A DNA stretch of 37,449 nt from an uncultured Novosphingobium sp. (lineage in GTDB: Bacteria; Pseudomonadota; Alphaproteobacteria; Sphingomonadales; Sphingomonadaceae). This document shows positions 8,471 through 17,453 of the stretch, in pieces. The translations under genes were made by a program, and so were the position numbers. The DNA lies in contig CAMPIM010000023.1 of NCBI GenBank assembly GCA_946886365.1, positions 1 through 37,449 of the forward strand, read 5' to 3'. How positions within the stretch are numbered: position 1 is the stretch's first letter; each line of letters starts with the position of its first letter. Below the pieces are notes generated by a model that did no database searches, was not told the DNA's origin, and was given only the letters and a program-made list of their open reading frames with translations.

Positions 8471-9789
8471 GCGCGCTGGTCGGCAGGACCATCGCGAGGA
8501 TGGAAGGGTCTGCCCGCTTCATTGCCCTCATCAAGCTCGCCAATGTCGGGCTGACGCTGATCTGGGGTTTTGCTGTTACTTATGTCTTCGTGCGCGTTCT
8601 GCCGCTGCGCGAGTTTCAGGCGTTCCTGCTGCTGGTCGCCTTCGGCAACTTCACCATTTCGGCCGAGTTCGGCCTGACCAGCATTATCTATGCACGGCTG
8701 CGGCGTCATTGGCTTGGCCATGACGGAGACAGCGGGGACGGCTTCCGTCTCGAAGAAATGGGCGTGCTTTTCCTGTTTCTGGGCATGCTGATCCTTGGCG
8801 GGGTGGTGATCCTCCTCGTCGCGCTGGTGGCGGGCGGGATCGACACGACGATGCCGCTTCTCTTCATTCTTTTCTTCCTGTCCGCCTGCATCAACCTTCC
8901 AGCGTTGCTCGCGAAAAGGGCGCTGGCGGCGGTCGATGGGAATTTCGTTTGGGAGATGCTGGATTGCGTGCGGCGGATGATGACCATCGCGCTGTTGCTG
9001 CTGATCCTCAAAGGATTGGACGCGCGTCTTTCGGTGGCGCTGCAACTCGTCATCAGCATGGCCGTGATCGGATATGCCATCAAGTTGGTGCATGGCCGGT
9101 TGGGTATGACGACGCGGCACTGGCTGGCCTTTCGCCGGGGCGGGGCATATGTGCGCACTCATTATCTGCGGGATATAAGTGCGTCGGCGCTCTTCACCGT
9201 GTCGGAGATCGTGGCCTATAATGCACCCTATTTCACCATAGCGATCGCCACGCAGGATGCGCGGCCGATGCTGCTTTTCGATTTCCTGTTTAAGATGTCG
9301 CGGGCGCTTTCCATGGCCATCCGCGCCATGGTGGAGGCCGCGCTTCCTCGCATCACGCGGGCTTTTCACGGGGGAGACCGAACCCGCCTGCGCCAATTGC
9401 TGGCCCGCGCACTGGCGGCCGGCTTTATCTTCGCCCTTGCCGCGTCGGCTGCGTTGCTGATGCTCGGGCAGTGGGTCTTCGCAAAGCTGTTCGCTGGACG
9501 AGCCGCCATTGGCATGACCGATCTGCTGCTGATTGATGGCGCTTTGCTGGCGCTGACGCTGATCTGCGTGTCGGTCTATGTCCAGGCGGCGCTCGGGCGC
9601 TTTTCTCATTTGCTCAAGCGCTCACTACCCTTCCTCGCCGGATCATTGCTCAGCGTGCCGCTCGCCATGATGCTGGGTGACGGGTTCGATCGAGGCTTCC
9701 TCGCGATTTATGCGCTGACGATGATCGTGGTCGCGGCGCTCCATGCCCTGTCGCTGCGCCGTCTGCTGAAAGGTCCGGCCGCGCGATGA
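8467..9789 (+). CDS. Oligosaccharide flippase / polysaccharide biosynthesis membrane protein
   Basis: A 440-residue protein that is hydrophobic along almost its whole length, with roughly 12 membrane segments and short charged loops, matching the Wzx/MOP-type flippases. It would move the finished lipid-linked oligosaccharide across the inner membrane. The GTG start overlaps the methyltransferase stop as GTGA, and its own stop overlaps the next start as ATGA. It is highly divergent, as members of this family usually are, so the assignment rests on topology and on its place among glycosyltransferases. Confidence 0.82.
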   Translation: MSALVGRTIARMEGSARFIALIKLANVGLTLIWGFAVTYVFVRVLPLREFQAFLLLVAFGNFTISAEFGLTSIIYARLRRHWLGHDGDSGDGFRLEEMGVLFLFLGMLILGGVVILLVALVAGGIDTTMPLLFILFFLSACINLPALLAKRALAAVDGNFVWEMLDCVRRMMTIALLLLILKGLDARLSVALQLVISMAVIGYAIKLVHGRLGMTTRHWLAFRRGGAYVRTHYLRDISASALFTVSEIVAYNAPYFTIAIATQDARPMLLFDFLFKMSRALSMAIRAMVEAALPRITRAFHGGDRTRLRQLLARALAAGFIFALAASAALLMLGQWVFAKLFAGRAAIGMTDLLLIDGALLALTLICVSVYVQAALGRFSHLLKRSLPFLAGSLLSVPLAMMLGDGFDRGFLAIYALTMIVVAALHALSLRRLLKGPAAR

Positions 9790-10931
9790 AGATCGCAATG
9801 GTCGATCCGTCGCTTTTTACCGGGCGATATGATGACAGCCTGTGCAGCGGTCTTGCCGGACTGGGCGCGGATGTCACTTTGTTCGGCCGCCCGATGCGAT
9901 CAACTGACGCCATCGCGCCGGAATGTTATCGATACGAACCACGCTTCTTCCGTGGGAGCGAAGCGCTGCGGGCGCGATTGGGGGAGGGCAAGGCCTTTCG
10001 TCTGATCAAGGCTGCCGAATATGGCGCCGCCTGCGCGCTTGGCCGGATCAGTGCGTTGACAGCGGCGGACGTTGCGCATTTCCAATGGCTGCCCCTCGCG
10101 CCTGCCGACCGGCTGCTGTTGCGCCGATTGAAGGGGCGGGTTCCACTGATCCATACGGTCCACAACGCGGATGCCTATCATGCCGATGCAGGCGTGCAGG
10201 GAAGGGGATATCGCGCTTTGCTCGATATGTTTGACGTGCTGATCGTGCATGGCGATACGACGCGCCAGGCTTTGGAGGCGCAGGGGATCGCATCTGCCCG
10301 CATTCATGTGACGCCACACCCTCCGATGCGTCTGGCACCGGCTACTTCGGCCGATCTGGCCGCTATTCCCGATCCCTCGGTTCCGCGCCTGCTCTTCTTC
10401 GGCACGATCAGGCCCTACAAGGGCGTCGATATATTGATCGAGGCTTGCATGTCGCTGTGGTGGGCGGGGCATGCTTTCGAACTGGTGGTGGCGGGCAAGC
10501 CCTTCATGGATGTAGCGCCGCTGCTGGAAAGAGTCCGGGCTGAGGGCTTTGCCGACCGGCTGATTGCCGACCTTGGCTTCCTCACCGAAGGGCGACTCGA
10601 CGCGCATATGGCGAAGGCCGACGCCATCATCTTCCCCTATCGCCAGATCGATTCCAGCGGCGCATTCCTGTCTGCCCTGCACCATGGCAAGGCGATGGTC
10701 ACATCGGACGTGGGTATGTTCGCCGCCTTGCCGGAGGGGGTGGCGATCCGCACAGCGGCCGGAAATCCGGACGATCTTGCTCAAGCCCTCTTGCGGCTAA
10801 TCCAAAGCCCCGCCATCAGGCAGACGGCTGGCGCGGCGGCACGCGCCTATGGTGAGACTATGGGCAGTTGGAAGGACATGGCCTTGGCAACGATCGGCAT
10901 TTACCGCTCCGTCATGGCCTCGCGCGCATGA
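9786..10931 (+). CDS. Glycosyltransferase family 4
   Basis: A 381-residue GT-B enzyme. The N-terminal half begins MKIAMVDPSLFTG and contains PLIHTVHNADAYH. The C-terminal donor domain contains LLFFGTIRPYKGVDILIEA from about residue 201 and FPYRQIDSSGAFLSALHHG from about 282, the usual EX7E-like region with the acidic residues partly replaced. It would transfer a nucleotide-activated sugar in the cytoplasm to the growing repeat unit. Overlapping starts and stops tie it to the flippase before it and the FkbM methyltransferase after it. Confidence 0.87.
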   Translation: MKIAMVDPSLFTGRYDDSLCSGLAGLGADVTLFGRPMRSTDAIAPECYRYEPRFFRGSEALRARLGEGKAFRLIKAAEYGAACALGRISALTAADVAHFQWLPLAPADRLLLRRLKGRVPLIHTVHNADAYHADAGVQGRGYRALLDMFDVLIVHGDTTRQALEAQGIASARIHVTPHPPMRLAPATSADLAAIPDPSVPRLLFFGTIRPYKGVDILIEACMSLWWAGHAFELVVAGKPFMDVAPLLERVRAEGFADRLIADLGFLTEGRLDAHMAKADAIIFPYRQIDSSGAFLSALHHGKAMVTSDVGMFAALPEGVAIRTAAGNPDDLAQALLRLIQSPAIRQTAGAAARAYGETMGSWKDMALATIGIYRSVMASRA

Positions 10932-11680
10932 GCCGATATGTCCGCGAACTGGCCGACCGCGCGCTGGCGATCCGCCTCGCCATCGCGGGGCGGGTGCATC
11001 AATATCCGGAGATTCAGGCGCTTCGTCGGTTTCTTTCAGCCTTTGCGGTCGATTGCGTGTTCGATGTTGGCGCTAACCGGGGCCAATATGCGGTCATGTT
11101 GCGCAAGGATGTCGGCTTTGCCGATACGATCCTGTCTTTTGAACCCAATCCCGACATATTCGCCGAGCTATCCCGCAAGGCGGCATCCGATGCCAAATGG
11201 CACGTGTTCAATCTTGCCTTGTCGGACTTTGAGGGAACCGCCAGCTTCAATATCATGGCGGCCGATCAGTTCAGCTCGCTCAAGAAGCCGTCCGATCGGC
11301 AGGATGCCATCTTTGCCGAGCGCAACAAGGTCACCCGGACGGTCGAGATGCAATGCAGGCGGATCGACACGCTTCTGCCGGAATTGCGGGTGGAGCATGG
11401 ATTTTCCCGTCCGTTCCTGAAGATGGACACGCAGGGTCATGACCTTTCCGTTTGCGAAGGTGCTGGGGCCGCGATCGCTGTCATGGCGGGCGTGCAGACC
11501 GAACTTGGCGTGAGGCCCATCTACGAAAACGGCACCGGTTATCAGGCGATGATCGATTGGCTGGAGCAAAAGGATTTCATCCCCTCGGCCTTTTTCGCCA
11601 ACAATAAGGGGCATTTCCCGCTGCTTGTCGAAATGGATGGCATTTTCGTCAACCGGACGCTGCTGCCGCAGGAAAGCTAA
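10928..11680 (+). CDS. FkbM family methyltransferase
   Basis: A 250-residue methyltransferase with the FkbM signatures: VFDVGANRGQYAVML (SAM-binding, about residues 43-58), SFEPNPDIFAEL, and LKMDTQGHD near 165, then GVQTELGVRPIYENG. FkbM relatives O-methylate sugars or polyketides. In this cluster it is the second methyltransferase, so two methyl groups or a terminal cap on the glycan are plausible. The ATG overlaps the GT4 stop as ATGA; an open frame reaching 60 bases further upstream lies inside the GT4 gene and was ignored. The stop TAA is directly followed by the next ATG. Confidence 0.9.
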   Translation: MSRYVRELADRALAIRLAIAGRVHQYPEIQALRRFLSAFAVDCVFDVGANRGQYAVMLRKDVGFADTILSFEPNPDIFAELSRKAASDAKWHVFNLALSDFEGTASFNIMAADQFSSLKKPSDRQDAIFAERNKVTRTVEMQCRRIDTLLPELRVEHGFSRPFLKMDTQGHDLSVCEGAGAAIAVMAGVQTELGVRPIYENGTGYQAMIDWLEQKDFIPSAFFANNKGHFPLLVEMDGIFVNRTLLPQES

Positions 11681-13423
11681 ATGTACGTTCCGCCCGCCCG
11701 GCCTATCGATGCCCGCCGCCTGTTCCTGGCGGGTGCCATTGGCCTGACCCTTTGGCTGGGCGCCACATTTCTGTGGCATGTGACGTACCGGCAAGGCGTC
11801 AGCCTGGCCGTCATCCTGTTTCTGGATCAGGATTTCCCCGCGTTGCTGGGCGGGTTGTTACTGTTGACGCTGGCGGCGCTTTTTGCCGAGGGGATGGGGT
11901 TCCGCCTGCCAAAGCCCCGCGCGCGGGTGATCGTGCCGCTGATCGTCGTCTTTGGCCTCGTTGCTTGGGCGGGCCATTATTGGCTTTTCCAGAACTATGC
12001 GATTTCGCGAGATGAGGAAGTCGCGCGCTTTGCCGCCGCCTATATGCGCGAAGGATTGTTCGCCCGGCCGATCCCCGCCGAATGGGAAGCCTATCGGCGA
12101 GCGATCATGCCGGAATTCTTCTCGCCCTTCGGCGCTGCCGACTATTGGACCGCTGCCTATCTACCGGTGAACAGCGCGATCCAGGCCTTGTTCTGGCAAT
12201 TGGGAGACCCGAATCTGGCAGGTCCAGCACTGTTGATTGCCGGGCTCTTTGCCCTGTGGCGCGTGGCGCTACATCTGTTCCCGACGCGGGACGATGCCGT
12301 TTGGGTGACGATGCTGCTTGGGTTGTCGTCAACCCAGCTCTGGGTCACGGCGATGACCCCTTATGCGATGACGGGCCATTTCGCGCTCAACATGATCTGG
12401 CTCGCGCTGGTCCTGCGGGGTGGCGTGATCGGTCATGTCAGTGCTGGCGCGGTGGCGCTGGTGGCGGCTGGCCTGCACCAATGGCATTTCCCGCCCATCT
12501 TCATCGCGCCCTTCATCCTGTGGATGCTCCTGTCGCGCCGCTGGGCCGTGGCCGCATTTCACGTCCTGATCCTGATCGCCATCGTTGTCGTGTGGGCAAA
12601 GCTTTGGCCCGGATTTCTCGTCCAGTCGTTAGGGCCTGCCGCCGATGTCCGACCGTCCGCAGGCGTCGCGGACAAGGTCGGCAGCCTGTTCGAACGCTTG
12701 GGGGATCGCTGGCAACCGCTGGTCAACCTCAGCCGCTTTGCCGCATGGAACAACATATTGATGGTGCCGCTGGCGGCGCTGGGCGTGATGGCGATGCAAT
12801 GGCGCAAGGCGTTGCGGGGGCAGGAAATCGCATTGCCGCTGGCGCTGGGCTGCTTTGCCGGTTGCGCGCTGGCACTGGCGCAGGGCTATGGCTGGGGCTT
12901 TCGCTATGCCCATGGCTTCATCGGGCCGTTCTGCCTGCTTGCGGGGCTTGGCTGGGCGCGTTTCCGTCCGGCGGCGATGCGGCCCATTTACTTGGCCGTT
13001 GCGATAACGTTGGCGATGAGCGCCTTTCTGGTCTGGCGCACGCATGTGTTCGTCGCGCCTTACGCAGCTAGCCATCGCATGATCGATGCGTCGAAGGCGG
13101 ATGTCGTGCTGGTCGATCCACGTGGCGGATTATATGTCACCGATCTCGTGCGCGGCCGGGACGGTGTGCCGGGGCGGCCCATGGTGATGAACCTTGGCAT
13201 GTTGACGCTGGGGCAGGTGGACGAGCTTTGCCAGCATTATGTCGTGGAGTTGTTCGACCGCGCCGAGTTCCGCCCGTTGGGCATACCGCTTGCTCGCTGG
13301 AATCTCGGGCGCATGGACGCGCTCCGCGCGCATATGAAGGCTGCCGGATGCGACAAACCAGTGTTGCCGCCGCTGCCTGAAACCATTGAGGATGCGATGA
13401 ACGCGTCGGGCGACGTGCTATAA
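11681..13423 (+). CDS. GT-C-like multi-spanning membrane protein, last gene of the cluster
   Basis: A 580-residue protein with about 10-12 membrane segments and a soluble C-terminal tail of about 120 residues. The first large loop after the second or third helix contains ISRDEEVARFAAAYM, the position where GT-C (GT39/ArnT-like) glycosyltransferases keep their catalytic acidic pair, and it is followed by GAADYWTAAYLPVNSAIQ. I infer a polyprenyl-phosphate-sugar-dependent transferase acting on the periplasmic side; I do not recognise a named family. Translation starts immediately after the FkbM stop (TAAATG). Only one base separates its stop from that of the convergent amidohydrolase, so there is no room for a terminator between them. 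Confidence 0.75.
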   Translation: MYVPPARPIDARRLFLAGAIGLTLWLGATFLWHVTYRQGVSLAVILFLDQDFPALLGGLLLLTLAALFAEGMGFRLPKPRARVIVPLIVVFGLVAWAGHYWLFQNYAISRDEEVARFAAAYMREGLFARPIPAEWEAYRRAIMPEFFSPFGAADYWTAAYLPVNSAIQALFWQLGDPNLAGPALLIAGLFALWRVALHLFPTRDDAVWVTMLLGLSSTQLWVTAMTPYAMTGHFALNMIWLALVLRGGVIGHVSAGAVALVAAGLHQWHFPPIFIAPFILWMLLSRRWAVAAFHVLILIAIVVVWAKLWPGFLVQSLGPAADVRPSAGVADKVGSLFERLGDRWQPLVNLSRFAAWNNILMVPLAALGVMAMQWRKALRGQEIALPLALGCFAGCALALAQGYGWGFRYAHGFIGPFCLLAGLGWARFRPAAMRPIYLAVAITLAMSAFLVWRTHVFVAPYAASHRMIDASKADVVLVDPRGGLYVTDLVRGRDGVPGRPMVMNLGMLTLGQVDELCQHYVVELFDRAEFRPLGIPLARWNLGRMDALRAHMKAAGCDKPVLPPLPETIEDAMNASGDVL

Positions 13424-13424
13424 T

Positions 13425-15119
13425 CTAGGGCTTGGCCCCCTTCATAAAGACCCGCTCTCCGCCGATCCATGTTTCCAGAACCTGCGTCGCCCGTATGTCG
13501 GCGGGACGAGCTATGGAGATGTCCCGGTCGATGAGGATGAAATCCGCCCTCTGTCCGGGGATCAGGCTGCCAAAACGCTTATCCGCGAAACCCGCAAAGG
13601 CCGCCTGCCGCGTATAGCCGTCAAGCGCTGCCTCAAAGCTCACCCGCTGTTCCGGCATCCATCCGCCTGCCGGTTCGCCAGATGCATCCTCGCGGCTCAT
13701 GGCGACGGCCATGCCGACAAAGGGATTGGGGTTCGTCACAGGCGCGCCAGAGCCGAACGCCAATGGTGCGCGATTGTCGAGCATCGCTTTCCACGCATAG
13801 CCGCCCTTCAACCGGTTCTCACCCATGCGCGCGACCGCCATGCGCCAGTTTGCGGCCTGAAGCGCGGGCTGCATTGACGCTATGACGCCATTTTGCCCGA
13901 AGCGGGGCAGGTCAGCTGGATCGACAACCTCCGCCTTTTCAACCCGCCAGCGCCTGTCGCCCTTGTAGGTTTGGCCCAGTTCCGTGATCGCATCCAGCAG
14001 TTCGCTGTTAGCCGCGTCTCCGGAGGCATCGACGGCGATCTGGAAATTGTCCATCGCCGCGCGGCTCATCATGTTGCGCAGCTGCGTGGATGGGATCAGC
14101 GAATATCCACGCTGCCCCGGTGCGTCGGCATAATCGGCCTTGAGCCATGCTCCGCGCGACGAGAGCGATCCGTCCAACGCCAGTTTCAGCCCGCCCATGC
14201 GCAGCCGGTCATCATAGAGCCACGGCGTCGGCTCAGGTCCTGCAATCAGCACCATATTGTCGAGGCCCTGCGCATAGGAGATGATCCGCACGCGCAGCGC
14301 GCCCCGATCGGCCGAGCGGCGGAATGCCTGCCAATCCTCGATCGTGGTGCCCATGTCGGCAATGCCGGTGACGCCGTTCGCCAGCAATAATTGTTGCGCC
14401 TTTTCCAGCGCGATGTCCCGGTCCTTGGGGGCGGGAGGCGGGGCGACCCGCTGGATAAGGTCCATCGCCTTACCGACGAACACGCCGGATGGCTTGCCCC
14501 CGGTCATCTCGATCCGGCCACCGGCAGGCGCCTTGCTTGTGGTGCTGATGTTGGCGGCTTTCATCGCCGCTGAATTGGCCCAGCCCGCCTGACCATCCGC
14601 GCTTTCCAGCCATATTGGGACATCGGCGGAGGCGGCGTCGAGATCGGCAGCGGTGGGCGCCCGATTAAGGCCCCAAAGCTCGGCATTCCATCCCCGGCCG
14701 ATGATCCATTTCCGTCCGGGATTGGCGGCGACATATTCCCGTATCTTGCCCTGCGCGTCAGCCAGTGAGCGCGTGCCGGACAGGTCTAGCGTGATCTGGG
14801 TCAGGCCCAACGCCATGACATGGCCATGCGCGTCGATCAGGCCGGGGATCAATGTCTTGCCCCCGCCGTCCAGTTGGAAGTCCAGACCCTTCGGCCAGCT
14901 CTCACCCTTCTTCAGCTTTTTCTGGCGGGGCGGCGCTTCATAGCGTCCGGGCAGCAGCTTATCGACCTTGCCCTCATCGTCGATCAGCAGAGCGCGAAAG
15001 CGCACTGTGCGTCCATTGGCGTCGACCGCGATGCCATTCACATTGTCGATGACCCCCGACGCCAAAGCGGGAAAGGGCAGGGCGATTGCGGTAATAGCCG
15101 CCAAAAGGGCGCGCTTCAT
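13425..15119 (-). CDS. Exported amidohydrolase family 3 (YtcJ-like) protein, probably inactive
   Basis: A 564-residue protein with a signal peptide (residues 1-20, cleavage near ALA-SG) and the amidohydrolase-3 layout: an N-terminal beta-sandwich, a metal-dependent TIM barrel and a C-terminal GSLIPGQRADFILID. The HxH motif is kept (His98, His100) and so is Lys312 in LKLALDGSL. Other positions that are acidic or histidine in YtcJ-type enzymes have changed: DGH to DGQ (177), VHAIGD to VDASGD (364), IEHAQ to VEKAE (395), QPxH to QPAL (420), and GSD to GSG (458). The ATG at 15119 overlaps the upstream stop as ATGA and places the signal peptide at the N-terminus. It is co-transcribed with the dehydrogenase gene. 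Confidence 0.87.
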   Translation of the reverse strand: MKRALLAAITAIALPFPALASGVIDNVNGIAVDANGRTVRFRALLIDDEGKVDKLLPGRYEAPPRQKKLKKGESWPKGLDFQLDGGGKTLIPGLIDAHGHVMALGLTQITLDLSGTRSLADAQGKIREYVAANPGRKWIIGRGWNAELWGLNRAPTAADLDAASADVPIWLESADGQAGWANSAAMKAANISTTSKAPAGGRIEMTGGKPSGVFVGKAMDLIQRVAPPPAPKDRDIALEKAQQLLLANGVTGIADMGTTIEDWQAFRRSADRGALRVRIISYAQGLDNMVLIAGPEPTPWLYDDRLRMGGLKLALDGSLSSRGAWLKADYADAPGQRGYSLIPSTQLRNMMSRAAMDNFQIAVDASGDAANSELLDAITELGQTYKGDRRWRVEKAEVVDPADLPRFGQNGVIASMQPALQAANWRMAVARMGENRLKGGYAWKAMLDNRAPLAFGSGAPVTNPNPFVGMAVAMSREDASGEPAGGWMPEQRVSFEAALDGYTRQAAFAGFADKRFGSLIPGQRADFILIDRDISIARPADIRATQVLETWIGGERVFMKGAKP

Positions 15120-15985
15120 GCCTTGGTGATCCGCCTCACTAGCGCGCTTGTATCCTGTCGGCTTCCGCCCATCGCCTGCACATCGGCGTAGAATTGATCG
15201 ACCAATGCGGTCACGGGTAGGGTCGCACCATTGGCACGCGCCTCTTCGAGGGCAAGGCCAAGATCCTTGCGCATCCAATCGATGGCGAAGCCGAAATCGA
15301 AACTGTCCTGTGCCATAGTCTTCCAGCGGTTATCCATCTGCCAGCTTTGCGCGGCGCCGCCGGACACGGCTTCGAACACCTTGTCCAGATCCAGTTCGGC
15401 GGCTTGCGCAAATCGTAGCGCTTCGGAAAGCCCTTGCAGAACGCCGGCGATGCAAATCTGGTTCACCATCTTGGTCGTTTGCCCGGCTCCCGCACCGCCG
15501 ACATGCACGATCCGCGCGGCATAGCTTTGCATGACGATCCTCGCGGCCTCGACCGCCGGTCCCGTGCCGCCGCACATGATCGACAGGCGGCCGTTTTCCG
15601 CGCCTGCCTGACCGCCCGAAACGGGGGCATCGACGCAATGAAGTCCGCGGCTTTCCCCTTCGACGAACAGTTGCCGGGCGATCCGGGCCGATACCGTCGT
15701 ATGGTCGATGAACAGGCTGCCCGGCTTCATCGTCCGGAACGCGCCTTCCTTGCCGACGGTCACCTGCGAAAGGTCATCGTCGGTGCCAACGCAGCTGATG
15801 ACGATTTCGGCATCTTCCGCCGCCTTGGCCGGGGTGACCGCCACGGCGCCGCCATAAGCCTCGGCCCACTTCTTCGCCTTTCCGATGGAACGGTTGTAGA
15901 CGGTCAATTCGTGTCCAGCCTTCGCCAGATGCCCGGCGACCGGGCCGCCCATGACGCCCAGACCGATAAACGCGATATTAGCCAT
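15116..15985 (-). CDS. NAD(P)-dependent 3-hydroxyisobutyrate dehydrogenase family protein
   Basis: A 289-residue beta-hydroxyacid dehydrogenase. The nucleotide-binding motif IAFIGLGVMGGPVAGHL is at the N-terminus, the substrate-binding DAPVSGGQAGAENG near residues 118-131, and the catalytic lysine lies in GAGQTTKMVNQ, with the paired asparagine four residues later. Members oxidise 3-hydroxyisobutyrate, tartronate semialdehyde, glyoxylate-type substrates and similar compounds; the exact substrate is not evident. The start MANIAFIGLG was chosen because the nucleotide-binding fold begins there, although the frame is open 52 codons upstream into the divergent ilvA promoter. First gene of a two-gene minus-strand unit. 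Confidence 0.88.
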   Translation of the reverse strand: MANIAFIGLGVMGGPVAGHLAKAGHELTVYNRSIGKAKKWAEAYGGAVAVTPAKAAEDAEIVISCVGTDDDLSQVTVGKEGAFRTMKPGSLFIDHTTVSARIARQLFVEGESRGLHCVDAPVSGGQAGAENGRLSIMCGGTGPAVEAARIVMQSYAARIVHVGGAGAGQTTKMVNQICIAGVLQGLSEALRFAQAAELDLDKVFEAVSGGAAQSWQMDNRWKTMAQDSFDFGFAIDWMRKDLGLALEEARANGATLPVTALVDQFYADVQAMGGSRQDTSALVRRITKA

Positions 15986-16082
15986 ATGCCTCGTACAGTT
16001 AGCCGCGTGGCCTTTTGCCATAGGACGAGATTTCGCCAAGGGCCAGTTCCTTCCGAGGTAAATTTCCGCTAGGGGCGAGCGC

Positions 16083-17330
16083 ATGAACACGTTGAGCAAG
16101 ATCGAAAGCGCGATGCCGCTGCCCGTTACCGTCGATGACATATTGGCGGCGCGCGTGCGGATTTCGGGCGCGGTCGTGCATACGCCAACGCTGATCAGCC
16201 AGACTTTGTCGGAAATGCTCGGCTGTAAGGTCTACCTGAAGTTCGAAAATCTCCAGTTTACCGCTGCCTACAAGGAGCGCGGTGCGCTCAATCGCCTGCT
16301 TCAGCTGGACGCGGCGTCAAAGGAAAAGGGCGTGATCGCCGCTTCCGCTGGCAATCACGCGCAGGGGCTTGCCTATCACGGCCGCCGTTTGGGCGTGCCC
16401 GTGACCATCGTCATGCCCGTGACCACGCCGACGGTTAAGGTGACGCAGACGCAAGGGCATGGCGCGACGGTCGTGCTGCATGGCGAGAAGTTCGACGACG
16501 CCAGCACCTATGCACGCCAACTGGCCAAGGAAAATGGCCTGACCTTCGTCCACCCGTTCGACGAACCCGACATCATGGCCGGGCAGGGCACTGTCGCGCT
16601 GGAAATGCTGGAGGACGCGCCCGAGATCGACACGCTGGTCATCCCGATCGGCGGTGGCGGCTTGTTTTCCGGCATGGCCACTGCGGCCAAGGCGATGAAG
16701 CCCGACATCCGCATCTATGGCGTGCAGGCGGAACTTTATCCGTCGATGTACAGCCATATCAAGCAGGCGAACCTGGCCTGCGATGGCGATACGCTGGCCG
16801 AAGGCATCGCGGTGAAGGAGCCGGGTGAGCTGACGCGCCGCTTTGTCGAGCGCCTGGCCGACGACGTCCTGCTGGTGGATGAACGGCATCTGGAGGAGGC
16901 GTTGAGCCTGCTGCTCCAGATCGAAAAGACCGTGGTCGAGGGCGCAGGCGCGGCTGGGCTTGCCGCGTTGTTGATGCACAAGGACATGTTCGCGGGCCGC
17001 AATGTCGGGCTCGTCCTGACGGGCGGCAATATCGACACGCGCCTGCTGGCGAACGTGTTGCTGCGCGACCTAGCGCGGTCGGGTCGTCTGGCGCGCCTGC
17101 GCATCATCTTGCAAGATCGCCCCGGCGCGCTGTTCCATGTCGCCCGCATCTTCGATCAGGAAGCGGTCAACATTCTGGAGTTGTCGCATCAGCGCATCTT
17201 CACCAATCTTCCCGCCAAGGGCCTTAGCCTCGACGTCGAATGCGAAACCCGCGACGGGGAGCATCTTGATCGCTTGATCACAGCCCTGCGCGCCGCCGGA
17301 TATGAGGTAGCGCCGATCGAGGTTGCCTGA
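16083..17330 (+). CDS. ilvA: Threonine ammonia-lyase (threonine dehydratase)
   Basis: A 415-residue PLP enzyme converting L-threonine to 2-oxobutanoate and ammonia, the entry to isoleucine synthesis or threonine breakdown. The PLP lysine is Lys64 in AAYKERGALN, SAGNHAQGLA follows near 92-101, and the phosphate-binding glycine loop GGGGLFSG is near 190. Residues from about 325 to the end form a single ACT-like regulatory domain (LRIILQDRPGALFHVARIF), which fits the shorter TIGR01127-type enzymes, not the two-ACT E. coli IlvA. A GGGG about seven bases upstream supports the ATG at 16083; a second ATG ten codons later is also possible. It is divergent from the dehydrogenase gene. Confidence 0.93.
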   Translation: MNTLSKIESAMPLPVTVDDILAARVRISGAVVHTPTLISQTLSEMLGCKVYLKFENLQFTAAYKERGALNRLLQLDAASKEKGVIAASAGNHAQGLAYHGRRLGVPVTIVMPVTTPTVKVTQTQGHGATVVLHGEKFDDASTYARQLAKENGLTFVHPFDEPDIMAGQGTVALEMLEDAPEIDTLVIPIGGGGLFSGMATAAKAMKPDIRIYGVQAELYPSMYSHIKQANLACDGDTLAEGIAVKEPGELTRRFVERLADDVLLVDERHLEEALSLLLQIEKTVVEGAGAAGLAALLMHKDMFAGRNVGLVLTGGNIDTRLLANVLLRDLARSGRLARLRIILQDRPGALFHVARIFDQEAVNILELSHQRIFTNLPAKGLSLDVECETRDGEHLDRLITALRAAGYEVAPIEVA

Positions 17331-17335
17331 TCGGC

Positions 17336-17363
17336 CTCCCGGCGTAGGGAGTACGTTTTTTTT
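17336..17363 (+). terminator. Weak intrinsic terminator after ilvA
   Basis: CTCCC (17336-17340) and GGGAG (17347-17351) can form a five-pair stem with a six-base loop, followed after four bases by a run of eight T. It starts five bases after the ilvA stop. The stem is short, so termination may be partial. Confidence 0.45.
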
Positions 17364-17453
17364 CGTGGTAAATGACCTTTTCACGGAAGGCTGCGGGCGT
17401 CATAGTCTGTCCATGACTCAAGTTTCGCGCAGCGTTTTGACGGAGACCGTGGG

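Noticed and set aside
8182..9609. 475-codon open frame on the minus strand opposite the methyltransferase and flippase genes
   Set aside because: Gln/His/Arg-rich composition typical of antisense shadows; the + strand genes are clearly real.
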